A stretch of DNA of 64,000 nt. Source: CAZHHH01 sp052400685. Lineage in GTDB: Bacteria > Bacteroidota > Bacteroidia > Bacteroidales > Marinilabiliaceae. Below the pieces are notes generated by a model. That model made no database searches. It had not been told where the DNA came from and saw only the letters and a program-made list of their open reading frames with translations. The DNA lies in NCBI GenBank assembly GCA_052400685.1, contig JBQTGJ010000006.1; one strand, 5' to 3'. Of the stretch, positions 29,338 through 38,567 are shown piece after piece. Position 1 is the first letter of the stretch. Each line of letters starts with the position of its first letter. The translations under genes were made by a program, and so were the position numbers.

Positions 29338-30210
29338 TTATCCAATTGTATGATTCAGAATGAGTTCTTTAATCAAATCTTCAACATCCTTATCAGAAGA
29401 AGTCAGAGTCTTCGATTCTTTGGCCTGAAACACCACATTTTCAATGGTTTTGACTTTCGTCGGCGATCCCTTTAAACCAAGCCATTGTGCATCCGTTTCG
29501 ACATCGTTAATTCCCCATTCCTGAATATTCAGATAAGCACGATCATTTGACAAACTAATGTAATCGTCTGATTGCGTTTGGCGCTCAGTCAAAGTGCGTG
29601 CATGTTTAAATTTCATCACCAATTTGGCATTACGTGGCCTACAGGCAGCCGCCGATCCATTAACAGTAACAAGACATGGCAGCGGGGACTCAACAACTTC
29701 CACCCCTCTCTCCAGCCTGCGGCGGATAGTAATTTTGCCTTTCTCTACACCCAAAACTTCTTCGGCATATGTAATTTGAGGCAATCCAAGCTTCTCAGCC
29801 ACTTGCGGTCCTACCTGTGCGGTATCCCCGTCAATAGCCTGACGCCCTGCCAGGATAACATCATATGATTTAATCTTACGCATCGCGCATGACAAAGCAT
29901 AAGAAGTGGCCAAAGTATCAGAACCGGCAAAAGCACGATCTGTTAACAAAAAACCGCCATCTGCTCCGCGAAACATTCCTTCTCTTATAATGTCAGCTGC
30001 ACGTCCGGGCCCCATTGTTAATATCGTAACAGTACTTCCTTTGTACTTGTCCTTTAGCCTAAGAGCTTGCTCCAGGGCATTGAGATCTTCCGGATTGAAA
30101 ATGGCTGGCAACGCGGCCCGATTCACCGTGCCGTCGGCTTTCATCGCATCTTTGCCAACATTACGAGTGTCCGGTACCTGTTTGGCAAGAACAATAATCT
30201 TTAATCCCAT
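29338..30210 (-). CDS. etfB: Electron transfer flavoprotein beta subunit
   Basis: A 290-residue protein starting MGLKIIVLAKQVPDTRNVGKDAMKADGTVNRAALPAIFNPEDLNALEQALRLKD. It has the nucleotide-binding loop ILTMGPGRAADIIREGMFRGADGGFLLTDRAFAGSDTLATSYAL and DVILAGRQAIDGDTAQVGPQVAEKLG. It is the first gene of the operon and has a predicted promoter 41 bp upstream. Confidence 0.95.
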   Translation of the reverse strand: MGLKIIVLAKQVPDTRNVGKDAMKADGTVNRAALPAIFNPEDLNALEQALRLKDKYKGSTVTILTMGPGRAADIIREGMFRGADGGFLLTDRAFAGSDTLATSYALSCAMRKIKSYDVILAGRQAIDGDTAQVGPQVAEKLGLPQITYAEEVLGVEKGKITIRRRLERGVEVVESPLPCLVTVNGSAAACRPRNAKLVMKFKHARTLTERQTQSDDYISLSNDRAYLNIQEWGINDVETDAQWLGLKGSPTKVKTIENVVFQAKESKTLTSSDKDVEDLIKELILNHTIG

Positions 30211-30250
30211 AATTATCTTAAATTTTATTACAAATCGTTATGAAAACTCA

Positions 30251-30258
30251 CAAATATA
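30251..30258 (-). promoter_or_regulatory. Predicted -7 box of the etfBA-acd operon (TATATTTG)
   Basis: On the minus strand TATATTTG fits TAnnTTTG and lies about 40 bp before the etfB ATG. The remainder of the 30259-30600 gap is AT-rich with nothing recognised. Confidence 0.45.
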
Positions 30259-30604
30259 AGAAAAGGGGGTTTCCCCACAAGTAAAAAACCATACTGGAAG
30301 ACAATCATTTAAGAAAAAAAATCCATCAACAGCAAAATGACAAATCCTAAAATTCAACCCAACAATCAGTTATAAAATGACATTTTCCAATATTTCAGAC
30401 CACAATTAAAAAATAAGAAGCTTTATAAAACCACAATTTATACTTAGACTAAATTCAGATCGATCATTTAAACAAAAGCGTAAAAAACAACAAAGAAGGA
30501 CCAATAATTCATTTGTAAAAATATAGTCCTATGCCAAAACAACTTCCGTCTATAAAACGTTATATACCTGCATGACGCTGGAATTTAATACTTGCATAAG
30601 AGGC

Positions 30605-30690
30605 GGACTTCTGCGCTATGCATGTCCTGAAAATAGTCATTTACCATAGTAAATTCACTTTCCAGGACTTCACCAGCCTTTATCAAGCAC
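30605..30690 (+). repeat. Palindromic intergenic element, copy 4 (alternative stem)
   Basis: Stem GTCCTGAAAA (from 30624) pairs with TTTCCAGGAC (30659-30668) with one mismatch; this stem sequence differs from other copies. The inner hairpin ATTTAC-CATA-GTAAAT (30639-30654) is perfect. It lies between divergent etfB and msrB. TTCTGCGCTATGC and CAGCCTTTATC flanks match the family. Confidence 0.7.
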
Positions 30691-30724
30691 CTAATTCTTT
30701 TGATAATGCTATTAAAAAACAAAA

Positions 30725-31192
30725 ATGCGAACAAAGAGACTAATAATAACCTATATCATAATTGCAGCTTCAACATTTTTATGTGAGGCACAGGAACCTG
30801 TTGATACAATTAAAATGGAACCATTAAAATTCAGACAATTGACCCCCGAAGAAATGGCGGTCATTAAGTACAAGGGGACAGAACGTCCATTTAGCGGTAT
30901 TTATTACATGCATAATGAAACCGGGACATACACTTGCAAACAGTGTGGAGCTCCGCTATATCGCTCAAAAGACAAATTTGACGCACAATGCGGATGGCCC
31001 TCATTTGATGATGAAATTAAGAATGCTGTGAAAAGAGTACCGGATGCAGACGGAAGAAGAACTGAAATAGTGTGCAACAATTGTGGGGCCCATCTTGGAC
31101 ATGTTTTTATTGGAGAAGGATTTACACCAAAAGATACGCGTCACTGCGTGAATAGCATTTCACTCCAATTTACCCCTGACAAACCGGAATAA
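30725..31192 (+). CDS. msrB: Peptide-methionine (R)-S-oxide reductase, exported
   Basis: A 155-residue protein with a signal peptide (ITYIIIAASTFLCEAQ). The MsrB domain has two zinc-binding CxxC pairs (TCKQCGAPLY and VCNNCGAHLGHVF), QCGWPSFDDEI, and the catalytic Cys in RHCVNSISLQF. It repairs methionine R-sulfoxide in exported proteins. The stop is directly adjacent to the convergent next gene. Confidence 0.93.
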   Translation: MRTKRLIITYIIIAASTFLCEAQEPVDTIKMEPLKFRQLTPEEMAVIKYKGTERPFSGIYYMHNETGTYTCKQCGAPLYRSKDKFDAQCGWPSFDDEIKNAVKRVPDADGRRTEIVCNNCGAHLGHVFIGEGFTPKDTRHCVNSISLQFTPDKPE

Positions 31193-31537
31193 CTACCGAA
31201 CCAGGATCTTATAAGTCAATGGTTTAATCCACTGATCAGAGGTTACATGCACCAAAAATACCCCTTTTCTCAAATAATAGGCGGGCACAATTGCCGTACC
31301 ATAGAAAGAATCCACCCTACTTTTGTAAACCTCTTTACCTGTCAAGTCGTAAACCCGTATAATAGCTGTTTTTAAGTGATCCGAAGAAACAACAATATTC
31401 CCTGTGCCACTATCATAATTAACAGACACAGAATCAACTGGTGCAGCAGAAATAAAAGAAGACTGCGCATTTAAAGCAACACCCATTAACAGCCAAATAA
31501 ACGAAGCCATCAAGACACAAATAAATCTTCTTTTCAT
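31193..31537 (-). CDS. Small secreted protein made of a T9SS-type C-terminal-like domain
   Basis: About 114 residues from MKRRFICVLMASF (ATG 31537; an alternative ATG lies at 31543). A signal peptide ends near LNAQSS. The remaining 85 residues form a beta-sandwich like a type A sorting domain: VSVNYDSGTGNIVVSSDHLKTAIIRVYDLTGKEVYK, YYLRKGVFLVHVTS, and a C-terminal ILVR. Normally this domain is the tail of a much larger cargo. Here it stands alone, so it may be a truncated remnant or a small secreted protein of its own. Confidence 0.7.
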   Translation of the reverse strand: MKRRFICVLMASFIWLLMGVALNAQSSFISAAPVDSVSVNYDSGTGNIVVSSDHLKTAIIRVYDLTGKEVYKSRVDSFYGTAIVPAYYLRKGVFLVHVTSDQWIKPLTYKILVR

Positions 31538-31714
31538 AATCAACTCATTTATAATAAATGATGGTATTCTGGAAATAGGTCAAAAGCCATCAACTCTTTA
31601 ATACCCAAATACTATAATTTTAAATGTCAGCATTTTGGACATAAAAATAATAATTCCTGATTAACTCCCTGCATAATCAATCAATTTTCCACGTTATTGC
31701 TCTCGATAAAAATT

Positions 31715-31785
31715 CAACGTTTGCGTTATGATTGTCCTCAAAATGGTTACTGACCGCAGTAACCCCATTTTCTCAATCTATAGAA
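31715..31785 (+). repeat. Palindromic intergenic element, copy 5 (8-bp inner stem)
   Basis: GGTTACTG-ACCG-CAGTAACC (31745-31764) is a perfect inner stem that differs from the usual TTTAC/GTAAA. It is enclosed by TCAAAATGG and CCATTTTCTCA. The left arm has CAACGTTTGCGTTATG. The rest of the 31544-31926 gap shows nothing recognised; a plus-strand frame there is judged spurious. Confidence 0.65.
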
Positions 31786-31926
31786 GCCCCCAAAATAAAA
31801 CTCACTTATCTGACTGCCGCTAAAGCAAAAGATATCGACAAAAAAAAAATCCAGAAAACAAAGAACCCCTTCATACTCCAAACATTACTGGATTACGAAA
31901 GGGATTCAAATAAGTTTCAAATGGTA

Positions 31927-33750
31927 CTAATCTCTCATTTGCAAACCATGAAGTTTCTTGTAGATACCATTCTTAGTAATAAGATCCTCATGGGTTCCTA
32001 CTTCCACAATTTCACCCTCATGAAAAACACATATAAGATCGGCATTACGTACCGTAGATAAACGGTGAGCAATAACAATAGAGGTACGATTAGCCATAAG
32101 GTTATCAAGCGCATCCTGCACCAACAATTCGGATTCAGTATCAAGAGCCGAAGTGGCCTCATCAAGAATCATGATAGGGGGATTCTTCAACACAGCGCGG
32201 GCAATACTTAAACGCTGCCTTTGGCCGCCGGAGAGTTTACCGCCCCGATCGCCGACCATTGTTTCATAACCATGACTCGTTTCCATAATAAAATCATGCG
32301 CATTGGCTACCTTGGCAGCATTTATCACATCGTCCATTGTTGCCGATTCAACGCCAAAGGTAATATTGTTAAAAATGGTATCGTTAAAAAGAATGGCATC
32401 CTGATTAACATTCCCCATGATATGACGCAAATCCTGCAACTTTAAATCACGAATATCGATGCCATCAATTAAAATAGCACCGGACTTAACATCGTAAAAA
32501 CGTGGCAGCAGATCAACAAAAGTAGATTTACCACTCCCCGACTGCCCCACCAGGGCAATTGTTTTTCCTTTAGGAATAGATAAACTGACATTTTTAAGCA
32601 CCGGTTTCTCGGCATACGAAAAGGTCACATTTCTATATTCAATTGCAGAATTAAGATCAACAATGGTTTTAGCATCAGCAGCCTCCATTATTGAAACATC
32701 AGCCTGCAAAACCATATCTATTCGTTCGTATGCGGCCAGTCCTTTTTGTATACTAAAAAAAGCTTGTGAAAACGCTTTCGACGGATTGATGATTAAATAA
32801 AAAATCCCTATGTATGATAAAAAGGCCGCAGGAGCCAATCCACTTTCCTGACTTAAAATCAAGGTTCCACCAAACCAAACCACCAGCACAATCACAATGG
32901 TTCCTAAAAATTCACTGACAGGATGCGCCAATTCGCGACGACGCATCAACTTATTCATAATGTGCCGATAATCTTCAATCTCGTTATTATAACGAGCGTC
33001 CATCTTTTTCTCAGCATTAAAAGCCTTTATGATTCTCAGTCCTGATAATGTTTCTTCAAGAACACCCAAAATAACGCCCATTTTGGTCTGTCCTTTCATC
33101 GAACTTTTCTTCAAACTACGACCAATACGACCAATTATTAGTCCCGCTAAAGGAAGCATCACCAAAACAAAAGCGGTTAATTCAACGCTAAATATCAGCA
33201 TGGTGACCAGATATACTACAATCATCACCGGATTTTTCAAAGCCATATCCAGCGATGACATAATTGAATTTTCAACTTCCTGAACATCACCTGTCGAACG
33301 GGAAATGATGTCTCCTTTTCGCTCCTCGCTAAAAAAACTTAGAGGAAGTCTTAATATTTTATCGTACAACATCTTGCGAATATCCCGCACAACACCATTG
33401 CGCAATCCAACACTGGTATATGAGGCCAAAAAAGATGTCCCAACCTTTAATAAAGTTCCTACAATGAGAAATACACCAACAAAAAGCAGTGACCAACCAG
33501 GTCCATATTGGGTTTTAAAATAAGTAATGTAGTAATACAAATTATTTATAACCGTGTCCAGATCAAAAGCAAAAGGGACTAACTCATGCACCTCACTATC
33601 CTGCAGCAAAATAATTTCCAGCATCGGGATCATCATGGCTATGGAAAAAACCGCAAATAAAGCCGATAACAAATTAAAAGTAAAGTTTAAAGCCAAAATA
33701 TGTTTATAAGGCTTCAGAAACTTCCAGGCAATCTTGAAAAATTCCTTCAT
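31927..33750 (-). CDS. ABC exporter, fused membrane and ATPase domains (MsbA-like)
   Basis: A 607-residue half-transporter. Six membrane segments lie in residues 1-340. The ATPase domain has Walker A VGQSGSGKST, signature LSGGQRQRLSIARAVL, Walker B PIMILDEATSALD and switch His in IVIAHRLSTV. The general similarity is to MsbA-type lipid or drug exporters; the substrate cannot be told from sequence. It is downstream of purB but has its own predicted promoter after the purB terminator. Confidence 0.9.
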   Translation of the reverse strand: MKEFFKIAWKFLKPYKHILALNFTFNLLSALFAVFSIAMMIPMLEIILLQDSEVHELVPFAFDLDTVINNLYYYITYFKTQYGPGWSLLFVGVFLIVGTLLKVGTSFLASYTSVGLRNGVVRDIRKMLYDKILRLPLSFFSEERKGDIISRSTGDVQEVENSIMSSLDMALKNPVMIVVYLVTMLIFSVELTAFVLVMLPLAGLIIGRIGRSLKKSSMKGQTKMGVILGVLEETLSGLRIIKAFNAEKKMDARYNNEIEDYRHIMNKLMRRRELAHPVSEFLGTIVIVLVVWFGGTLILSQESGLAPAAFLSYIGIFYLIINPSKAFSQAFFSIQKGLAAYERIDMVLQADVSIMEAADAKTIVDLNSAIEYRNVTFSYAEKPVLKNVSLSIPKGKTIALVGQSGSGKSTFVDLLPRFYDVKSGAILIDGIDIRDLKLQDLRHIMGNVNQDAILFNDTIFNNITFGVESATMDDVINAAKVANAHDFIMETSHGYETMVGDRGGKLSGGQRQRLSIARAVLKNPPIMILDEATSALDTESELLVQDALDNLMANRTSIVIAHRLSTVRNADLICVFHEGEIVEVGTHEDLITKNGIYKKLHGLQMRD

Positions 33751-33796
33751 CTATCCAATTCAACAGTTAATAATATACGCCAAACAGGCACACCGG

Positions 33797-33804
33797 CAAA
33801 GGTA
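33797..33804 (-). promoter_or_regulatory. Predicted -7 box of the ABC exporter (TACCTTTG)
   Basis: Minus-strand TACCTTTG fits TAnnTTTG. It lies 47 bp before the exporter ATG and just downstream of the purB terminator, as expected for a separate unit. Confidence 0.5.
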
Positions 33805-33816
33805 GGAAAAGAAGCC

Positions 33817-33862
33817 AAAAAACAAAGAGGAGCTCCTTCTGTAGCTAAAGAAACGCCTCTTC
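33817..33862 (-). terminator. Probable terminator of purB
   Basis: On the minus strand AAGAGG pairs with CCTCTT across a loop containing a smaller stem (TTCTTTAGC/AGAA), then TTGTTTTTTGG. It lies about 20 bp after the purB stop. Confidence 0.55.
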
Positions 33863-33880
33863 AAATGACATTATTTCAGC

Positions 33881-35236
33881 TTAAAACATATTAACGCCAG
33901 TATAAGCAGAAGGTGTCAACTTACGAAGCTCCGACTTCACTTCATCTGAAATCTGCAATTCATCAATAAAAGCAGCAATAGACCCGGCCGTGATAGCAGA
34001 ATTAGTTCTTGTCAGTGCCTTAAGCGCCTCATAGGGATTAGGATAACCTTCCCGTCGCAAAATTGTTTGAATACCTTCGGCCACCACAGCCCAATTATCT
34101 TCCAAATCCGCTTTCACCGCTGCTTCGTTAAGTAATAATTTACTCAGTCCTTTTTGAATTGACTGAATTGCAATGATAGAATGCCCCAAAGGAACGCCAA
34201 TATTACGTAAAACAGTACTGTCGGTAAGATCTCTCTGTAAACGCGAAACCGGCAATTTAGCAGACAAATGCTCAAAAACAGCATTGGCAAGTCCCAGATT
34301 ACCTTCAGCATTTTCGAAGTCGATGGGATTAACTTTATGAGGCATAGCACTGGATCCCACCTCTCCCTTTTTTATACTCTGCTTAAAATATTCCATCATG
34401 ACATACATCCATATGTCACGTGACAAATCAAGCATAATGGTATTAATACGCTTAAGATTATCAAAAATCGCCGCCAAATTATCATAGTTACTTATTTGGG
34501 TCGTAAACGGCTCGCGCTCAAGCCCCAATTTATCGTTAAGAAAACGATTAGCAAAAGCCACCCAATCAATATCAGGATAAGCAACATGATGGGCGTTAAA
34601 ATTACCCGTTGCCCCGCCGAACTTTGCAGAACAAGGAACCGCTTTCAGCATGTTCAGTTGTTTATTCAACCGATCCACAAAAACCATCAATTCCTTTCCT
34701 AAATGAGTAGGAGAAGCTGGCTGACCATGTGTCTTAGCCAACATAGGGACATCTTTCCACTCCTGCGCCATCTTCGTTAGCTGACCAATCATATCCTCCA
34801 GCAAAGGATAATAAACGTCTTTAATACCGTCACGCAACGATGCGGGAACCGAAGTATTGTTGATATCCTGAGAAGTCAGTCCAAAATGAATAAACTCTTT
34901 AAAAGCCTGTAGCCCTAATGTGTCAAAACATTCTTTCAGAAAATACTCAACAGCCTTAACATCATGATTGGTCACCGATTCAATGCTTTTAATCCTTTCG
35001 GCATCTTCAATCTTAAACTCCTTATAAATGGCTCTCAACTTATCAAAATACGAAGCATCAAAAGCAGAAAGTTGCTTCAAAGGGATTTCGCACAAAGCGA
35101 TAAAATACTCCACCTCCACCATCACACGATACCTTATTAAGGCATATTCGGAAAAATAGGAAGCTAAAGCGTCAACTTTTTTACGATAACGACCGTCGAT
35201 AGGAGAAATAGCTGTTAGTAACTGAATATCGAGCAT
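33881..35236 (-). CDS. purB: Adenylosuccinate lyase
   Basis: A 451-residue fumarase-superfamily enzyme that acts twice in purine synthesis (SAICAR to AICAR, adenylosuccinate to AMP). Motifs: LLTAISPIDGRYRKKVDALASYFSEYALIRYR, FGLTSQDINNTSVPAS, AKTHGQPASPTHLGKEL, and the signature KGEVGSSAMPHKVNPIDFENAEGNLGLAN. It matches the E. coli-type PurB length. It has its own promoter and terminator. Confidence 0.96.
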   Translation of the reverse strand: MLDIQLLTAISPIDGRYRKKVDALASYFSEYALIRYRVMVEVEYFIALCEIPLKQLSAFDASYFDKLRAIYKEFKIEDAERIKSIESVTNHDVKAVEYFLKECFDTLGLQAFKEFIHFGLTSQDINNTSVPASLRDGIKDVYYPLLEDMIGQLTKMAQEWKDVPMLAKTHGQPASPTHLGKELMVFVDRLNKQLNMLKAVPCSAKFGGATGNFNAHHVAYPDIDWVAFANRFLNDKLGLEREPFTTQISNYDNLAAIFDNLKRINTIMLDLSRDIWMYVMMEYFKQSIKKGEVGSSAMPHKVNPIDFENAEGNLGLANAVFEHLSAKLPVSRLQRDLTDSTVLRNIGVPLGHSIIAIQSIQKGLSKLLLNEAAVKADLEDNWAVVAEGIQTILRREGYPNPYEALKALTRTNSAITAGSIAAFIDELQISDEVKSELRKLTPSAYTGVNMF

Positions 35237-35257
35237 AACAAATGGTTAGTTTTGCCG

Positions 35258-35265
35258 CAAAGGTA
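35258..35265 (-). promoter_or_regulatory. Predicted -7 box of purB (TACCTTTG)
   Basis: Minus-strand TACCTTTG fits TAnnTTTG and lies 22 bp before the purB ATG. AT-rich sequence precedes it. Confidence 0.5.
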
Positions 35266-35429
35266 GTAAAATTTGACATGTAAAATACAATGATTAGATG
35301 GTGATACCGTGATTTTTCATCATAAAGTAAACATCCATGCATAAACACACACACACTAAATATTTCAAAAAAGCAGCCAATAATAACAAATTGTCTCTTA
35401 ATAAAACAGAACCCTATCATTAAAAAAAC

Positions 35430-35437
35430 TATTTTTG
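35430..35437 (+). promoter_or_regulatory. Predicted -7 box of the nfeD-type gene (TATTTTTG)
   Basis: TATTTTTG fits TAnnTTTG and lies 20 bp before the ATG at 35458. Confidence 0.45.
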
Positions 35438-35457
35438 AATAATATAAACACGATACT

Positions 35458-36864
35458 ATGAAAACCCGATATCTCTTTCTTTTCTTTTTCATTCAACTGT
35501 TAATGCCCCATGCCCTCAAGGCCGATTCTGATACCACGCAAGTCTACCGACTGCCAATATTCGACAACATCAACAGCACCACATGGGTACACGTAAAGCA
35601 TGGATTTGAAGAGGCAGCAAAATTAAATGCCGATGTTATTATAGTACATTTAAATACGTACGGTGGTGAAGTTATATTTGCTGATAGTATACGCACCAAG
35701 ATATTGAACACTTCCACTCCTGTTCACGTTTTTATTGATAACAATGCCGCCAGTGCCGGCGCCCTCATATCCATTGCCTGCGATAAAATATTTATGCGAC
35801 CGGGGGCTAATATTGGTGCAGCAACCGTTGTAAACCAAACGGGCGAACAAATGCCCGATAAATACCAGAGCTATATGCGCTCAACCATAAGGGCCACCGC
35901 CGAAGCACATGGTAAAGACACCTTAATCACGAAAAACGACACCATAATAAAATGGATACGGGATCCTCGCATCGCTGAAGCAATGGTAGACCAACGGCTT
36001 GTAATCCCCGGATTGGTTGACTCCAGTCAGGTTCTAACCTTTACAGCATTAGAAGCAATTGAATACAACTATTGTGATGGGTTAGCCGACAACATGGATG
36101 ACGTAATTAAACAGCTGGGATACCAAAATTACACCATTAAAAGTTTCGAACCCTCTTTATACGACAATCTTAAGGGATTTCTTAACAGCCCGATGCTCAG
36201 AGGGCTTCTGATACTTATCATTATTGGCGGCATCTATTTTGAGATGCAATCACCAGGCATTGGATTTCCGCTTGCAATAGCCGTCTTAGGTGCGATTCTG
36301 TATTTTGCACCGCTTTACATTGACGGACTGGCGGCCAATTGGGAAATAATAATCTTCGTCATTGGGATAGCCCTAATAGCACTTGAGGTATTTGTGATAC
36401 CAGGTTTTGGTGTCGCGGGGGTGAGCGGTATCATCCTTACAATAACAGGACTGACTCTGGCTCTTGTTAAAAACGTGGCGTTTAACTTTGAAAATGTAGA
36501 TAATTCTGATTTTGTGGAGGCATTACTTACCGTCTTTCTGGGCATGTCAGGCGGAATTATATTAACCATTTATTTAAGTAACAAACTAATTACCGCGGAA
36601 AAAGGCGTTTTCTCAAAAATTGCGCTCAAAACATCGCAGGATGTAAATCTTGGCTATATTGCCGTAGACAACACCCTAAGTGCTCTAATCGGGAAAACGG
36701 GTATCGCATCCACGGTCTTACGCCCATCAGGGAAAGTCTTAATTGAAGGGGAATATTACGATGCCAGAGCCACAGACCATTTCATAGAAAAAAACGAACC
36801 GATTAAAGTAATAAGTTATAGTTCGGGCCAGCTAAATGTGCGACAATACGTGCAAAAATTATAG
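35458..36864 (+). CDS. NfeD family membrane-bound serine protease (ClpP class)
   Basis: A 468-residue protein. After a signal peptide (ALKADS) comes a ClpP/SppA-like protease domain: the nucleophile Ser sits in NNAASAGALISIACDKI (about residue 98), with a general-base Lys expected further on. Three to four membrane segments (about 243-375) and a C-terminal OB-fold NfeD domain (SALIGKTGIASTVLRPSGKVLIEGEYYDARA) follow. This is the long NfeD type. Family members process membrane or stomatin-like proteins; no stomatin gene is next to it. Confidence 0.9.
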   Translation: MKTRYLFLFFFIQLLMPHALKADSDTTQVYRLPIFDNINSTTWVHVKHGFEEAAKLNADVIIVHLNTYGGEVIFADSIRTKILNTSTPVHVFIDNNAASAGALISIACDKIFMRPGANIGAATVVNQTGEQMPDKYQSYMRSTIRATAEAHGKDTLITKNDTIIKWIRDPRIAEAMVDQRLVIPGLVDSSQVLTFTALEAIEYNYCDGLADNMDDVIKQLGYQNYTIKSFEPSLYDNLKGFLNSPMLRGLLILIIIGGIYFEMQSPGIGFPLAIAVLGAILYFAPLYIDGLAANWEIIIFVIGIALIALEVFVIPGFGVAGVSGIILTITGLTLALVKNVAFNFENVDNSDFVEALLTVFLGMSGGIILTIYLSNKLITAEKGVFSKIALKTSQDVNLGYIAVDNTLSALIGKTGIASTVLRPSGKVLIEGEYYDARATDHFIEKNEPIKVISYSSGQLNVRQYVQKL

Positions 36865-37051
36865 CACCAGCAGAAAATAAAAAAATAAATTCAGAAACAG
36901 AAGCTTCAAACAATCCTAAAAGAATAAAATTCAAACACATAGTCATCAAAGAAAAATTCAAAAAAAAATTGAATATTTTTTCAATCTATTTGTTGCTGAA
37001 ATATAAAATTTCGTATTTTTCACCCGAAATAAATACCCATTTTTAAATTAT

Positions 37052-37057
37052 AGGAGG
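37052..37057 (+). promoter_or_regulatory. Canonical Shine-Dalgarno AGGAGG
   Basis: AGGAGG lies 9 nt before the ATG at 37067. Strong Shine-Dalgarno sites are uncommon in Bacteroidota, which suggests unusually strong or specially regulated initiation, and it supports this short gene as real. Confidence 0.6.
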
Positions 37058-37066
37058 AACATAAAA

Positions 37067-37273
37067 ATGAAAGGAAAAAAGCTTCCCAAGAAAAATTCCG
37101 GGATGTATCAAGACGAAGAAGCTATCAAAAAACCGGGGGTAAAGCTATCTAAAGAGAAAAGGTCGAAGAAACTTTCAATCTATGATGTGGATGATATCGA
37201 CGAAATAGAGAAATACAAAATCGACGACGATTTTGATTTCTATGCAGAAGACGACGATGATGATTTATATTAA
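37067..37273 (+). CDS. Small acidic-tailed protein, unknown function
   Basis: A 68-residue protein with a basic first half (MKGKKLPKKNSGMYQDEE, LSKEKRSKKL) and a strongly acidic C terminus ending FYAEDDDDDLY. No signal or membrane segment. A canonical ribosome-binding site supports it. The charge pattern resembles small nucleic-acid- or ribosome-associated proteins or histone-like tails, but this is only an analogy. Confidence 0.7.
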   Translation: MKGKKLPKKNSGMYQDEEAIKKPGVKLSKEKRSKKLSIYDVDDIDEIEKYKIDDDFDFYAEDDDDDLY

Positions 37274-37313
37274 TTAGTGTCAGCAAGCGTTTTTTTGGCA
37301 ATCACTAATTAAT
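37269..37313. repeat. 11-bp inverted repeat overlapping the stop of the acidic protein gene
   Basis: ATTAATTAGTG (37269-37279) and CACTAATTAAT (37303-37313) pair perfectly around a 23-nt loop that holds a T run. It may stabilise the mRNA 3' end or act as a terminator, though the T run is in the loop rather than after the stem. Confidence 0.4.
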
Positions 37314-37868
37314 TATTGCAAAAAAAACGATGAAGCGTCTCAGCTAAACAAAAATATAATAATCTATAAGTTCTAAGACGCAAGAAGCTTCGCTTCTTCT
37401 GAGCAGTACATTTGTTTTTCGTGTAATCTATTTTGACGGAACAGATATGGCCGGTAACGTAAAACGCTAGCCAATTGATGAACGTCGCACATCAAATAAT
37501 GACACAGAAACAGGAATGGCTGTCCGGAAGAAGCGGTGGCTATTGTGTATAATTGCGTGTATCAAAACACAGTGCAACTCCCCCAGCATTAGCATATATC
37601 AAAAGGAGACAACCCCTTGAAAAATAGTTCAGGAGATAGTTCTAGCCTCTCTCGCATTAGGAATTCTCTCATCAATTCTCTCATCCACATACAAGACAGT
37701 CTTTAAAATCAATTAAGAAATAAAAAAGTCTTAACCATAAAGAGGGTGCAGGGCAAGCCAATTAATAAATCAACATTACTTTCAGAAATAAGCACAGCTT
37801 TCAATATAATAGCGCTAAGGGAACACACAAGCTCTTTATCAAACTGATCGCCCGAGCAACAGAAATCT
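37314..37868. other. Gap without a supported gene
   Basis: The 555 bp hold a short hairpin AGAAGC-TTC-GCTTCT near 37383-37397 and several short frames with stops. Base composition in 37430-37570 is less AT-rich than other gaps, which might mark a decayed gene. I found no recognisable protein similarity. Confidence 0.3.
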
Positions 37869-38480
37869 CTATTTCACCAAAAAATCAAAAAAACACTGAT
37901 CTTCAATAAACCCCTGAAGACGGTCGCCTATGGACACAGCCCCGACTCCGGCAGGCGTTCCGGTATAAATTAAATCTCCGATTTTCAGTGTAAAATATTT
38001 AGAGACATGCGCAATAATTTGATTGACATCAAAAAGCATATCCTTACTATTCCCTTTTTGACGAAGCTCTCCGTTCACCAATAACTTAAAATTTATGTTA
38101 TTTAAATCCGGCAAATCGTCTATCGAAACAAAGCTGGAAATAACAGCAGATCCGTCAAAAGCTTTACATTTCTCCCACGGGAGTCCTTTTCCCCGTAACT
38201 CATCCTGTAAATCGCGAGCCGTAAAATCCACCCCTAATGCCAGTTCATTATAATAGCGAGGCGCAAATTGAGGTTCAATATTTTTACCCAACCGGTTTAT
38301 TTTGATAACTAGTTCCACTTCATGATGAAACAAATTGGCAAAATCAGGCAAATAAAACGGATCATTATTTCTGAGCAAAGCAGAATCGGGTTTCAAAAAG
38401 ACCACCGGCTCCGGGGGCAGAGGATTTTTCAATTCTTTGGCATGCTCCCCGTAATTCCGACCAATACATAATATTTTCAT
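37869..38480 (-). CDS. Fumarylacetoacetate hydrolase family protein
   Basis: A 203-residue FAH-fold protein: KILCIGRNYGEHAKEL at the N terminus, FHHEVELVIKI with the metal-binding Glu pair, ALGVDFTARDLQ, and GDLIYTGTPAGVGAVSIGD at the C terminus. The minimal size matches the YcgM/FAHD1 group, whose members act as acylpyruvate hydrolases or oxaloacetate decarboxylases. The precise substrate is not deducible. Confidence 0.9.
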   Translation of the reverse strand: MKILCIGRNYGEHAKELKNPLPPEPVVFLKPDSALLRNNDPFYLPDFANLFHHEVELVIKINRLGKNIEPQFAPRYYNELALGVDFTARDLQDELRGKGLPWEKCKAFDGSAVISSFVSIDDLPDLNNINFKLLVNGELRQKGNSKDMLFDVNQIIAHVSKYFTLKIGDLIYTGTPAGVGAVSIGDRLQGFIEDQCFFDFLVK

Positions 38481-38485
38481 AGCTA

Positions 38486-38493
38486 CAAAAATA
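38486..38493 (-). promoter_or_regulatory. Predicted -7 box of the FAH-family gene (TATTTTTG)
   Basis: Minus-strand TATTTTTG fits TAnnTTTG but sits only 6 bp before the ATG, so the transcript would be nearly leaderless. It is possibly fortuitous. Confidence 0.25.
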
Positions 38494-38567
38494 TCGACTT
38501 AAGCAAAAAATAATTCATCAAAAAAAAAGATCATCTGTCGTAATCATCTGCAAAATACAAAACAACA

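Noticed and set aside
31732..32061. Plus-strand 109-residue frame
   Set aside because: It starts inside repeat copy 5 and overlaps the end of the ABC exporter on the other strand; no domain.
37430..37570. Possible transposase or decayed gene in the gap
   Set aside because: Stops in all frames and no motif that I recognise.
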